Assembly (NCBI GenBank): GCA_017882615.1
Contig: JADGPD010000007.1
Location: 1-58,609 of the forward strand
DNA length: 58,609 nt
Direction of reading: 5' to 3'
Source of the DNA: Thermoleophilia bacterium
GTDB taxonomy: Bacteria; Actinomycetota; Thermoleophilia; Gaiellales; Gaiellaceae
Both the position numbers and the translations under genes were made by a program. A model generated the notes under the pieces. The model searched no databases and was not told where the DNA came from. It worked only from the letters and a program-made list of their open reading frames with translations. Below are positions 18,547-25,805 of the stretch, one piece after another (position 1 is the first letter of the stretch; each line of letters begins with the position of its first letter).

Positions 18547-18996
18547 TTAGTGAGATTGGCCGATGCGGCCGGAGATCACTCGTATCGCGATCTCGCGCGC
18601 TACTCCGCTCAGGGCGTCGGCCGCCGCGTGCAGCCGGCTTTTCTGATCGTCCGATGCTCTGTCCGCTTCTGAGTTGAGCGCTTCGATCAAGCCATCGAGC
18701 ATGTTCTCGGGAGTCGGCCAGGAGCCGAGATCGCGCCGTGTCCTTTCGAGCACTCTCGTGACGTCGCCGTTGGTCGCTCTACTCCCGACTTCTCGAGCGC
18801 CGAACGCAACCTCGAGGTACGGAGGGTCGGCAACGGCGAGGGCTTCGGCGCCGATTGTTACCTGGTCCGCTGAAAGCCCTGTTTCGGCGCGAATCAGCTC
18901 GAGGCTGACAGGGCGCTCTCCTGCCTCGTAGTGGCGCAGCGCGACGCGTAGGATCGGCAACTCGCGCGAAGTCCAGGTTTCGTGGATCTCTCCCAT
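18547..18996 (-). CDS. Hypothetical protein, 149 aa
   Basis: No family recognised. It is soluble and opens MGEIHETWTSRELPILRVAL. A winged-helix-like N-terminal half (ISLE-type RAETGLSADQVTIGAEAL, residues about 38-56) is followed by a helical C-terminal half (MLDGLIEALNSEADRA). The coding-like third positions and the length support a real gene. The start is ATG 18996, without a clear ribosome binding site. It lies 110 bp upstream of the acyltransferase on the same strand. A role in DNA binding is only a guess. Confidence 0.7.
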   Translation of the reverse strand: MGEIHETWTSRELPILRVALRHYEAGERPVSLELIRAETGLSADQVTIGAEALAVADPPYLEVAFGAREVGSRATNGDVTRVLERTRRDLGSWPTPENMLDGLIEALNSEADRASDDQKSRLHAAADALSGVAREIAIRVISGRIGQSH

Positions 18997-19257
18997 GCTC
19001 TAGCTGCTCAGTCTAGGCGTTTCGGATTGGGCCTTCTAGGCTGTCTGAGAGAGCGTCTAGCGGTGAGGATTCGTCCCGTAATGGGACGACTGCCGACCAC
19101 TCGACCAGAGACTCGACCGCGTCTCTTCCCGTCGCGGCATCATTTCCGGCGCTTATGCCGCTGGCGGCGCGTTAACACTTTCCACGTCTGGGCAAGAGGT
19201 TTGCGACACCATCTCCGCCGCGATCAAACGGCGATCATCGGAGAAAGAGAGGGACTC

Positions 19258-19362
19258 ATGAGACGCAGGTTTCGCTGGATATCACCCTCCATAATGCTCG
19301 CGCTTGTTGCCCTGTTCCTCGTTCTAGGCGGCGTCACCGCATGTGGCGGAGGCTCTTACTGA
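19258..19362 (+). CDS. Micro-lipoprotein, 34 aa (or truncated exported protein)
   Basis: The frame reads MRRRFRWISPSIMLALVALF, then LVLGGVTACGGGSY, then TGA. It is a basic start, one hydrophobic segment, and a lipobox VTAC whose Cys (residue 29) would be the lipidated residue, leaving CGGGSY as the mature peptide. The SPSIMLALVALFLVLGG part resembles the N-termini of Thermoleophilia exported proteins, so a truncation of such a gene is possible. GAGAGGG precedes the ATG by about 4 nt. It lies 214 bp upstream of another lipoprotein gene on the same strand. It is too short for most gene callers. Confidence 0.5.
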   Translation: MRRRFRWISPSIMLALVALFLVLGGVTACGGGSY

Positions 19363-19475
19363 GGCTCTAGAAATGAGCTGCCGCCCAGCGGTCGTTTCGA
19401 CTCACGAGCCCCGTCCGCTCGTTTGCCTCGAAACGACATCTTGGGGATCGATTTTGCGCTGACGCTCTCGGCCGG

Positions 19476-19507
19476 CCGGCCAAAAACCCGCCCGGCCAAA
19501 AACCCGC
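19476..19507. repeat. Tandem 16-bp repeat, two exact copies
   Basis: CCGGCCAAAAACCCGC occurs at 19476-19491 and again at 19492-19507, in the non-coding gap between two lipoprotein genes. Confidence 0.85.
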
Positions 19508-19564
19508 CGAAAGCACGCTTCCCGCGCGCGGGTTTGTAGATTCCCAAACCGAGCGACCGGTTAA

Positions 19565-19570
19565 TAAGAT
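19565..19570 (+). promoter_or_regulatory. Candidate -10 box for a leaderless transcript (lipoprotein gene)
   Basis: TAAGAT lies 6 nt before ATG 19577 and no Shine-Dalgarno is present, so transcription probably begins at or next to the start codon. Confidence 0.55.
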
Positions 19571-19576
19571 CAATAC

Positions 19577-20011
19577 ATGCAGCGGAAAGCACTACGGCTA
19601 GTTCTCCTTGTTGCCTTCTCGCTCGCGTTCGCGGCCGCTTGCGGCGGGAGTTCCAGCGCAACGAGCGCGATCACGACGAAGTTGACAACTCCCTCAACGC
19701 TTCCCTTCAAAGCGACCTTCTCTGCGCCCAGTCACCACCCGGTCGTGAACAAGAACTGGCCGATCACCGTCATCGTCACCGACCTCTCCGGTAAGCGGAT
19801 CGCGGCGACGTTGCAGATGAACGTGCTGCTCGGCAGCCTGCGGGTCGGTCAGATCGACAACGGCAAGATCTACCACTTCGTCGGGCGCCACCACGAGATC
19901 ATCACCTGGCCGCTGAGCGCGGTCGGTCACCAGTTGACGCTGCAAGCGGTCGTCAAGGCCAAGGGAAAGGCGAAGAAGCTTCTCTGGGCCGTCTCGGTGG
20001 CGAAGAAGTGA
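19577..20011 (+). CDS. Lipoprotein with Ig-like beta domain, 144 aa
   Basis: The signal peptide MQRKALRLVLLVAFSLAFAA ends at lipobox AAAC (Cys22), followed by GGSSSATS and a Thr/Ser-rich linker. Residues about 45-144 look like one beta-sandwich domain (WPITVIVTDLSGKRIAATLQMNV, GQIDNGKIYHFVG, ALTLQAVVKAKGK-like end), as in exported Ig-like modules. The product should be anchored on the outer face of the membrane. Function is unknown. The start is ATG with an apparent leaderless promoter. Confidence 0.82.
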   Translation: MQRKALRLVLLVAFSLAFAAACGGSSSATSAITTKLTTPSTLPFKATFSAPSHHPVVNKNWPITVIVTDLSGKRIAATLQMNVLLGSLRVGQIDNGKIYHFVGRHHEIITWPLSAVGHQLTLQAVVKAKGKAKKLLWAVSVAKK

Positions 20012-20163
20012 AGCGACCGGCGCCGAACACCGGTCATTACCGACAGCGGTCGTGAGACAATCACCTGATCGGCCGTCCCGATCGGCTGGCCGATTGAGTG
20101 CGCCTAATAGTCGGAGCATCGGAAACGACCGCGGAGATCCACTGAGCGATTCGGCGAGGACAC

Positions 20164-20892
20164 GTGAGCGCAAGTAACGGACACGGCGTGCAGGTCGTCA
20201 TCGAGCATGTTCGCAAGAGCTTCGAGGGCGGGCTGATTCGCTCGCTCGAGGACGTAACGCTGGATATCGAACCCGGCGAGTTCGTCTCGCTCATGGGCCC
20301 ATCGGGCAGCGGTAAGAGCACGCTGCTCAACCTGATCGGCGCCCTCGACAGGCCTGATTCGGGCTCGATCAGAGTCGGTCCTCACCGGATCGAGAACCTG
20401 AGCAATCCCTCGGAGTACAGAGCCGGAGTCGTTGGCTTTGTCTTTCAGCTCTCCAACTTGATCCCGACCCTGAGCGCGCTCGAGAACGTTCAGCTGCCCA
20501 TGCTCGGACGCCATCACTCGAGGAAGGAGCGAGAAGCCCGCGCGCAGGAGCTGCTCGAAGAAGTGGGGTTGTCGCATCGCCTTGACGCTAACCCGGGAAC
20601 GCTCTCCGGCGGTGAGCGCCAGCGGGTGGCGATCGCGCGCGCGCTCGCGAATCGGCCCTGTCTACTTCTCGCCGACGAGCCGACCGGGGCGCTCGATTCG
20701 GTTACCGGCGAGCGGATCATGTTGCTTCTGCAACGGCTGCGCGAGCAGCATCAGATGACCACACTCGTCGTCACCAACGACGTCGCAGTGGCCGCCGCCG
20801 CAGACCGCGCCTACCGTATGCGCGACGGCCGCGTAGAGCCGCTCGACCAACCGCCTACTCCCTACGCAGGGCCTCTACCGGAGCAAGCCTGA
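20164..20892 (+). CDS. ABC transporter ATPase of the MacB/LolD type, with atypical H-loop
   Basis: Cytoplasmic ATPase for an FtsX-like permease, 242 aa. Walker A GPSGSGKS (about residues 46-53), Q-loop FVFQLSN, signature [15 protein letters not shown] and Walker [13 protein letters not shown] are all present. The switch His that normally follows in VTHD is Asn here: the text reads TLVVTND (codon AAC). That residue usually positions the attacking water, so hydrolysis may be weak or the subunit may be regulatory. GTG 20164 has GAGGA upstream. Its likely permease is convergent, and the two 3' ends overlap by 38 bp. Confidence 0.93.
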   Translation: MSASNGHGVQVVIEHVRKSFEGGLIRSLEDVTLDIEPGEFVSLMGPSGSGKSTLLNLIGALDRPDSGSIRVGPHRIENLSNPSEYRAGVVGFVFQLSNLIPTLSALENVQLPMLGRHHSRKEREARAQELLEEVGLSHRLDANPGTLSGGERQRVAIARALANRPCLLLADEPTGALDSVTGERIMLLLQRLREQHQMTTLVVTNDVAVAAAADRAYRMRDGRVEPLDQPPTPYAGPLPEQA

Positions 20893-21994
20893 TCGCCCGC
20901 ACCACGGGGTAGATCGCGCCAAAGAGCCCGACTCCTAGCGAGAAGGCCAGTCCCCAGGCGAAAACGCCGGCCGTGAAATCCGGGCTGACGAAGGTCGAGA
21001 TCAAGCCGTAGCTCGTGAACAGGCGTGCCGCCAGCACTCCAACTCCCAGCCCGATACCCAACGCGAGCATGCAGATGCCGATCGCCTCGCTCACGATCAG
21101 GGCCGCAATGCGGTAGGCCGGCCAGCCGATCGCCCGCAAGATGCCGATCTCGCGCGTGCGCTCGGACACCGACATCGCCATTGTGTTCATGACGCCGATG
21201 CCGCCGACTATCAGCGCGAGCAGCGAGAAGATCCAGCCGGCGCTGATCAAGAGCCGGCTCTGCGTGTCGACCTTGACGGCCTGGCCCGGCTCGGCCACCG
21301 GCAATATCCCGGGGATCGTGCTGGCGATTTCTTTGGCCACCTCGCTCGACGGCCGCCCCGGGGTCACGGTGATCGCGATGGTCGTTATCTCGCCCGGGTG
21401 GTTGCTCAGCTTCTGCAGCGCGGAGAGCTGCATCACGCCGCCGCTGTCCTCCGACGGGTCGCCCGTGTGGTAGACGCCGGCGACGCGGAAGCTGCGCGTG
21501 ACCGACTTGAAGGCCGGCGCTCCCTTAAAACCTTTGATCTTCAGCGTGCCGCCGAGCTTTGCGTGCAGGGAGCTGAGCGCCCCGTCGCCGACGACGATCT
21601 CGTTTTGCCCGGGGAGCCTCCCGCGCACGAGAACGAGCCGCCGCCAGGGAAACTGGCCCGGCTGTATCCCGAGCACGAGAAAAGAGGTTTGCTTGTCAAC
21701 CGTGGTGATGTAGAGCTCGATCCCGGCCACCTCTTGTACGCCCGGCTCCTTCTTGATCCGGGGCTCCAGCGACTGAGGCAGAAGCGACTTGGTCAAATCG
21801 GTCGTGCCCGACTGGAAGAGCCCAAAATCCGCGCGGCCCAGATGAATGAGTTGGTTGGCCGTATTCGCAACGCCGTTGGTGATCGACAGCAGCGCAACGA
21901 TCAGGCCGACGCCGATTGATACCCCGGCCGCCGTCAGCGCCGTGCGCATTGGGCGACGCAGCAGGTTCTTCCGGATCAACTTCGCCCAGGTCAC
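20855..21994 (-). CDS. FtsX/MacB-type ABC transporter permease, 379 aa
   Basis: Integral membrane subunit with the MacB plan. An N-terminal helix (AALTAAGVSIGVGLIVALLSI region, about residues 18-42) is followed by a large extracytoplasmic domain (45-255) and three C-terminal helices (about 262-290, 305-335, 345-370). GGIGVMNTMAMSVSERTREIGILRAIG is the conserved coupling motif of this family. The protein ends with the usual [10 protein letters not shown]. Such pairs move lipoproteins, peptides or drugs, or act as mechanotransmitters; the substrate is unknown. The start is GTG 21994; an in-frame stop precludes extension. The G10 tract at 22041-22050 lies upstream. Confidence 0.93.
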   Translation of the reverse strand: MTWAKLIRKNLLRRPMRTALTAAGVSIGVGLIVALLSITNGVANTANQLIHLGRADFGLFQSGTTDLTKSLLPQSLEPRIKKEPGVQEVAGIELYITTVDKQTSFLVLGIQPGQFPWRRLVLVRGRLPGQNEIVVGDGALSSLHAKLGGTLKIKGFKGAPAFKSVTRSFRVAGVYHTGDPSEDSGGVMQLSALQKLSNHPGEITTIAITVTPGRPSSEVAKEIASTIPGILPVAEPGQAVKVDTQSRLLISAGWIFSLLALIVGGIGVMNTMAMSVSERTREIGILRAIGWPAYRIAALIVSEAIGICMLALGIGLGVGVLAARLFTSYGLISTFVSPDFTAGVFAWGLAFSLGVGLFGAIYPVVRAIRLAPVEALRRE

Positions 21995-22040
21995 GCAAGG
22001 AATACTTCCCCTTTACCGGTCTGCTCGCAACCGAGCCAAG

Positions 22041-22050
22041 CCCCCCCCCC
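22041..22050. repeat. Homopolymer of ten C (ten G on the minus strand)
   Basis: An unbroken run of ten C lies 47 bp upstream of the permease start. Such tracts are prone to slippage and to sequencing error. Confidence 0.9.
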
Positions 22051-22153
22051 GCGATGCTCGAGCGCAAGCTCGCCGACCGTAAGTCGGCAGGCGCAGGCAT
22101 AAACCGGCCGCGTTAAGCGGCCCGGCGCCGAAAGAAGATCGTTTGACGGGCCG

Positions 22154-22687
22154 CTAGATCAGGCCGCAGGCACGAGCAGTGTTCGGCCACGGATAGAAAC
22201 CCCGACCGCTCTTGTAAGCCCGTTCCGCCACCCACATCTGCTCTCTCGGGCTCCAGTGATCAGCCGTCCCCTTTGCGCGCAGTAGATAGCCGCCGTAGTT
22301 GCGCTGGAAGGAAAGGTCCATCTGCAGGCCGCCGTAGTAACCGTTGCCGGTGTTGGCCGCCCAGGAGCCCTCGCCGCGATGAATGCACAACCACTGCGAT
22401 TCATGAGGCACGCTCATTGCCATCCGCCGCACGCGGGTGGCCCGCTGCTGCCAAAGCCTGAGAACCCAGCGACGGTACTTCGTACTGGACGCCCTGAGAG
22501 CCGCGTTGCTGACCGGCGTCTTCGCTACGCCCATGACGCTTTGCCAGTGCCAGGTCGTATGCCTCAACTGCCGTATCGCCCGAAACTCGGACGTTCGCTT
22601 GCTGGCGCCGCCGGCAAGTGCCGGGGCAAGTAGGACGATGATCACGAGCGCGGATACAAGAACGCGCAAAGCGCTTCTTCGAATCAC
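22154..22687 (-). CDS. Exported Rpf-like/transglycosylase-like protein, 177 aa
   Basis: Predicted peptidoglycan-cleaving enzyme. A signal peptide (IRRSALRVLVSALVIIVLLAPALA) and a helical linker rich in Arg are followed by a C-terminal resuscitation-factor-like domain from about residue 92. That domain holds WLCIHRGEGSWAANTGN, whose Glu is the likely catalytic residue, GYYGGLQMDLSF, WSPREQMWVAERAY and GFYPWPNTARACG with a conserved Cys pair. GTG 22687 is chosen because AAGGAG lies 9 nt upstream; TTG 22693 is only 3 nt from it. It is alone on its strand, next to the ABC permease. Confidence 0.88.
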   Translation of the reverse strand: MIRRSALRVLVSALVIIVLLAPALAGGASKRTSEFRAIRQLRHTTWHWQSVMGVAKTPVSNAALRASSTKYRRWVLRLWQQRATRVRRMAMSVPHESQWLCIHRGEGSWAANTGNGYYGGLQMDLSFQRNYGGYLLRAKGTADHWSPREQMWVAERAYKSGRGFYPWPNTARACGLI

Positions 22688-22975
22688 GAACAACTACTCC
22701 TTACGCGACAACGACGACCGATGGCGCCCGCGAGAATTCGGTCGGGCCGCCTCGGCCTGACGTCACCGAAGCGACATCAGCTCCGCAAGGCTAGCAAAAG
22801 TATGTGTTGCGCAACCAGCCCATAGCGAACATGTGCTGCGAGCTACATATGACAAACTTCGAGCAAGAAACGCCGGAAACGCGCGGCTTCATCGATTTTT
22901 CGCGATTACTCCTATCGAGCGATGCGCGGTTCCCCCAGCCTGACGACACTAGAACTAGCCCCAACCTGCGGAATC

Positions 22976-23236
22976 ATGCAACTGCGACTAGGCGACACGA
23001 TCTATACAGAACGTCTGGCTTCTTTCCTGGAAAGCCTCGGCCAGGCAACAATTGTCTCTGGTCCCAACGAGATCGAGCTCCTCGCTCCCGATACGGGCAA
23101 GGCCGGCGAGATGACGCGGCGAGAGATCGCAATCTATTTGCGCGTCTGGAGCGTCTTGTATCCCGACGCCGAGGTTTCGTTAGTCGGCGAAGGCGCCGTA
23201 GAGCTCGCCGAAGCGCAAGCCGTCAGCGCCAGCTAG
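22976..23236 (+). CDS. Hypothetical protein, 86 aa
   Basis: No named family. The predicted small alpha/beta protein begins MQLRLGDTIYTERLASFLES, continues IVSGPNEIELLAP and a helix REIAIYLRVWSVLYP, and ends in an acidic-Ala tail (GEGAVELAEAQAVSAS). Third codon positions are coding-like from the proposed start. ATG 22922 would add 18 residues of less coding-like sequence. An apparent plus-strand terminator follows 20 nt after the stop, which supports a real transcription unit. Confidence 0.7.
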   Translation: MQLRLGDTIYTERLASFLESLGQATIVSGPNEIELLAPDTGKAGEMTRREIAIYLRVWSVLYPDAEVSLVGEGAVELAEAQAVSAS

Positions 23237-23255
23237 CTGCGCGCTTTTCTATCAC

Positions 23256-23287
23256 CGAAGAGGCGGTAAAACGCTCTCTTCGATTTT
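23256..23287 (+). terminator. Terminator of the 22976-23236 gene
   Basis: CGAAGAG (23256-23262) pairs with CTCTTCG (23276-23282), extended inside by GCG/CGC with a one-base bulge, and is followed by ATTTTG. It lies 20 nt after the stop codon. Confidence 0.65.
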
Positions 23288-23293
23288 GCGCAC

Positions 23294-23320
23294 AAAAAAG
23301 CGTCGAGCCGGTGACGCTTT
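23294..23320 (-). terminator. Minus-strand intrinsic terminator
   Basis: On the minus strand AAAGCGTC (rc of 23313-23320) pairs with GACGCTTT (rc of 23297-23304) and the stem runs into six T residues (23294-23299). It is the likely end of the ubiE-like, ubiA-like and 40-aa gene transcript. Confidence 0.7.
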
Positions 23321-23632
23321 CGTCCCCTCTTCCTAAGAACCTCGGCCTTGCCGTTTCCGGCTCTTCCGTTGCCCCTTGGATGAGGTTCAACCTACTCGCG
23401 TTCCGTGCTCGACGCTCGATGATCTTCCCACGCTTCCTCACGAACTTCAATACGGGAAAATACGTATTTCACGTCGTACCGCGGAGGGGGAAGACTTCCG
23501 GTTGGCTCAGCTCGCTTGGCCGATCTGATCGCTCCCCCAGGAGCTCGTTTGTGAACCGCGATTGGGCGCGTTTCTGCGGCTCTCCGTCCGAGCTTGCACC
23601 GAGATCGAGAACGAGAAATCCGACGCTCGCCG

Positions 23633-23755
23633 TTAGTGCTTGTGATGGTGTCCGCCGCCGTGCCCGGCCATGCCGAGCAGGAAGACGACGAGCACCAGCA
23701 CGGCCCACCAGGCGATGCTCAGAGTGCCGTTGTGCCAGCTGAGGACATCCCACAT
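23633..23755 (-). CDS. 40-aa membrane peptide with His-rich tail
   Basis: Too short for standard gene calls but with clear coding character. It opens MWDVLSWHNGTLSIAWWAVL, then a hydrophobic core (VLVVFLLGMAG) and the tail GHGGGHHHKH. One transmembrane segment is predicted, about residues 12-30, with a tail able to bind metal. A TAGACT box 7 nt upstream of ATG 23755 and lack of a Shine-Dalgarno suggest a leaderless transcript, though it also lies only 38 bp after the prenyltransferase stop. Function unknown; it recalls the His-rich 74-aa peptide of the copper block at 49941. Confidence 0.65.
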   Translation of the reverse strand: MWDVLSWHNGTLSIAWWAVLVLVVFLLGMAGHGGGHHHKH

Positions 23756-23762
23756 GGCGAGG

Positions 23763-23768
23763 AGTCTA
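23763..23768 (-). promoter_or_regulatory. Candidate -10 box upstream of the 40-aa gene
   Basis: TAGACT on the minus strand ends 7 nt before ATG 23755. It lies between the prenyltransferase stop and the small gene, so it may be an internal promoter. Confidence 0.4.
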
Positions 23769-23793
23769 GTACCCGAACCGGCGCCCACTCGGC

Positions 23794-24531
23794 TCAGGAG
23801 AGCCTGAGCACCACGAGCGCAGCGGCAAGCGCGACGACCGAAACGCTCAGAGCCCGCAGAGCGGCCTCGGGAGTGGCCAGGAGCGTGCGTTCGTCAATCG
23901 CTTCGACGCTGCCGTCGTTGTAGACGAGCGAGCCGGATATCGCGCTGACGCGCCGGCGTATGTTGCGCACCTGGGTCGAGAGCCGGCGCTGGGCGGCGGA
24001 GAGAAGAGCAGCGAAGAGCGCCGCCAGGAGCGCTTCGGCTCGGAGAGTTCCGCTGGCGCCCACGTAGGCCGTGAGCACGGGAAAGGCGCCCCAGGCGAGC
24101 GCGAACCAGAGATCGCCGTGAAAGCGACCGCCAACGAGCTCGAGCGTGTAGGCGGCGGCGATGAAGGCGCCGAAGACTACGAAGGGCACCAGCCAGAGCG
24201 TCCAGGCGAGCGCCGCGCCGACCCCGATCGCCGTCGCGGCGCCGATCGAAACGATCGCGACCGCAATCAACACCCAGGCCGGAATTCGCGTCCTGAGCGG
24301 CCGCCCGTTCAGCTCGTCGAGGGCGTGCGCGCCCACCCCCATGGCGAGGAAAAAGGCCACTAGGCCCCAGACCAGCCGATGCGCTTGCAGCCCGGGAGCG
24401 AGCGAGGCGCCGATGGCCACATAGGAGAGATGCCAGAGTGTGTACGGCGGGTGCAGAAGCGTGACGTAGTCGCGCCATCCGCCCGAGTCGAGCGCGTAAA
24501 AGGCCGGGCGGGAACGGGATGCCGACGTCAC
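23794..24531 (-). CDS. UbiA-type prenyltransferase-like membrane protein, 245 aa
   Basis: Polytopic membrane protein, about seven to eight helices. It starts TSASRSRPAFYALDSGGWRDY and soon reads LLHPPYTLWHLSYVAIGASLAP, as in UbiA-like proteins. The usual NDxxD Mg-prenyl motif is replaced by AHALDELNGRPLRT (about residues 74-87), a variant I associate with uncharacterised UbiA-like proteins; a second acidic motif VEAIDERT comes late. It overlaps the methyltransferase gene by 4 nt (GTGA), so the two are coupled. Together they suggest synthesis or modification of a quinone or other prenylated lipid, but the substrate is not known. Confidence 0.8.
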   Translation of the reverse strand: MTSASRSRPAFYALDSGGWRDYVTLLHPPYTLWHLSYVAIGASLAPGLQAHRLVWGLVAFFLAMGVGAHALDELNGRPLRTRIPAWVLIAVAIVSIGAATAIGVGAALAWTLWLVPFVVFGAFIAAAYTLELVGGRFHGDLWFALAWGAFPVLTAYVGASGTLRAEALLAALFAALLSAAQRRLSTQVRNIRRRVSAISGSLVYNDGSVEAIDERTLLATPEAALRALSVSVVALAAALVVLRLS

Positions 24532-25247
24532 TTCCGCCGCCCCCAGATGACGATCCCTCCGCCGAACGAGAGCCTCCTGTAGCGCAGCTCCTTGATCCCA
24601 GCCGCGAGCCAGCAGTCGAGGACTCGCTCCAACCCGCCGTCGGCGTAAAGCCCGCGGATGCTCGGGCCGAGGAAGCGTCCCACCTCTTTCCAGCCCTCCG
24701 AGACCAACGCCCCAGCCGCGGGAAGACCAATGCGCACATACAGCTCCCAGGCGGCGCGCGTAAGCGGACGCGGCGGAACACCGAACTCGAGTGACGCGAT
24801 GACACCTCCTGGACGAACCACCCGAGCCAGCTCGCTCATCGTCGCTGCGGGATCGGCGACGTAGCGAAGCAGATACGTGAAGCTCAGCGCCGCGAAGGAG
24901 CCGTCGTCGAAAGGCAGCGACTCGGCGCGGCCTTCGCGCAGCTCGATCCGTTCGCCGAGATCGGCCCGGGCGATCCTCTCTCTCGCGCGCGCAAGCATCT
25001 CGGGACTCTGATCGATCCCGACGACGTGCGCCCCGGTGCGCCTGGCGATCTCGATTGCAACGGCGGCCGTGCCCGTGGCCACGTCGAGCACCGTGTCGCC
25101 GGGGCCGGCTTCGATGCGCGACACGAGGAAACGGCGCCAACGAGGATCCTGGCCGAATGAAAGCAAGCTGGCGTAGCGATCGTAGTTCGGCGCGATCGGT
25201 GCGAAGAGGGCCTTCGCTTGCTTGTTCGGCGGCGGCACCCCTTCCAC
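24528..25247 (-). CDS. UbiE/MenG-like SAM methyltransferase, 239 aa
   Basis: Class I methyltransferase of the UbiE/COQ5 type. NKQAKALFAPIAPNYDRYASLLSFG matches the family opening, with VLDVATGTAAVAI (SAM motif I, about residues 53-65), VVGIDQSPEML (motif II) and LPFDDGSFAALSFTYLLRYV. GGVIASLEFG fits post-motif III. It may methylate demethylmenaquinone, or another ring given the atypical UbiA neighbour. The start is GTG 25247; TAAACT sits 6 nt upstream, consistent with a leaderless transcript. It is the first gene of the unit with the UbiA-like and 40-aa genes. Confidence 0.9.
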   Translation of the reverse strand: MEGVPPPNKQAKALFAPIAPNYDRYASLLSFGQDPRWRRFLVSRIEAGPGDTVLDVATGTAAVAIEIARRTGAHVVGIDQSPEMLARARERIARADLGERIELREGRAESLPFDDGSFAALSFTYLLRYVADPAATMSELARVVRPGGVIASLEFGVPPRPLTRAAWELYVRIGLPAAGALVSEGWKEVGRFLGPSIRGLYADGGLERVLDCWLAAGIKELRYRRLSFGGGIVIWGRRK

Positions 25248-25253
25248 CGGGCC

Positions 25254-25259
25254 AGTTTA
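25254..25259 (-). promoter_or_regulatory. Candidate -10 box for a leaderless transcript (ubiE-like gene)
   Basis: TAAACT on the minus strand is followed by 6 nt and then GTG 25247; no Shine-Dalgarno is present. Confidence 0.5.
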
Positions 25260-25301
25260 CCCCGACGTCGGGCGAAATGAACCGCGCGGCATTATCCAGA
25301 C

Positions 25302-25332
25302 CTTAACCTGAAGATGGGTCGCGCTTAACCTG
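25302..25332 (+). promoter_or_regulatory. Direct repeat CTTAACCTG, 22-bp period, upstream of SHOCT gene
   Basis: CTTAACCTG occurs at 25302-25310 and 25324-25332, exactly two helical turns apart, just before ATG 25353. The spacing is that of winged-helix response-regulator sites. The middle 11-bp position shows no copy. Confidence 0.45.
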
Positions 25333-25352
25333 GCGATCGCGATCATGAAGTC

Positions 25353-25745
25353 ATGAACGGAAACCAAGGCCTGTTTGGGCTAATGATGAGGCACGGTGGA
25401 GCCAACGGCTTCTCCGAGCACATGCGCGATACGGGACCGAGCTCGATCGAGTGGGCGATTCTCGGAGTCGTCATCGCGATCCTGGTCGTCGTCCTCTTGC
25501 TACTCGCCGATCGCTGCCGGCACCGGCGTTATCACCGCCGGCACGGTTGGGAACACCACGGAACTCCCGACGAGCCGCTGGCGATCGTTCGCGCGCGGTA
25601 TGCGCGCGGCGAGATGACGCGCGACGAGTATCTGCAGTCGGTGGACGATCTCGGTGCGCCGACCGGCGAAAAGAAGGAGCCGGAAAGCACGACTTTGGAA
25701 ACAAAGCCGCGACGCCGGCGCGTACGCAAGCAGCGCGAAAGCTAG
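25353..25745 (+). CDS. Membrane protein with SHOCT-like motif, 130 aa
   Basis: A Met/His/Gly-rich N-terminus (LMMRHGGANGFSEHMRD) could bind metal; one transmembrane segment (about residues 33-54, WAILGVVIAILVVVLLLLA) follows. A basic His-rich stretch (CRHRRYHRRHGWEHHG) comes next, and then the SHOCT motif ALAIVRARYARGEMTRDEYLQSVDDL (about residues 70-92, first residues differ slightly). The tail is Lys/Arg-rich. SHOCT proteins are thought to act in oligomerisation or membrane regulation. The start is ATG 25353 without a good ribosome binding site. A strong hairpin follows at once. Confidence 0.82.
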   Translation: MNGNQGLFGLMMRHGGANGFSEHMRDTGPSSIEWAILGVVIAILVVVLLLLADRCRHRRYHRRHGWEHHGTPDEPLAIVRARYARGEMTRDEYLQSVDDLGAPTGEKKEPESTTLETKPRRRRVRKQRES

Positions 25746-25754
25746 CCGACCCGA

Positions 25755-25805
25755 AGAGAGCGGCACCGGTTCCATGCGCGGCGCATGGCCGGTGCCGTTC
25801 TCTCT
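25755..25805. terminator. Long bidirectional terminator hairpin
   Basis: A 15-bp outer stem (25755-25769 with 25789-25803, one G-U pair) continues into an 8-bp inner stem (CCATGCGC with GCGCATGG, 25772-25788) with a 2-nt interruption on one side. The arms carry AGAGAG/CTCTCT instead of a T run. It serves the convergent SHOCT and polymerase genes and overlaps the latter's stop. Confidence 0.75.

Noticed and set aside
22694-22921. Cyclic di-AMP (ydaO-type) riboswitch upstream of the Rpf-like gene
   Set aside because: Such switches often precede wall hydrolases in actinobacteria, but I could not find the conserved core sequence here.
22804-23742. 312-codon plus-strand frame
   Set aside because: It runs across the real 22976-23236 gene in another frame, both terminators and the antisense of the 40-aa gene; very Arg-rich, without family features.
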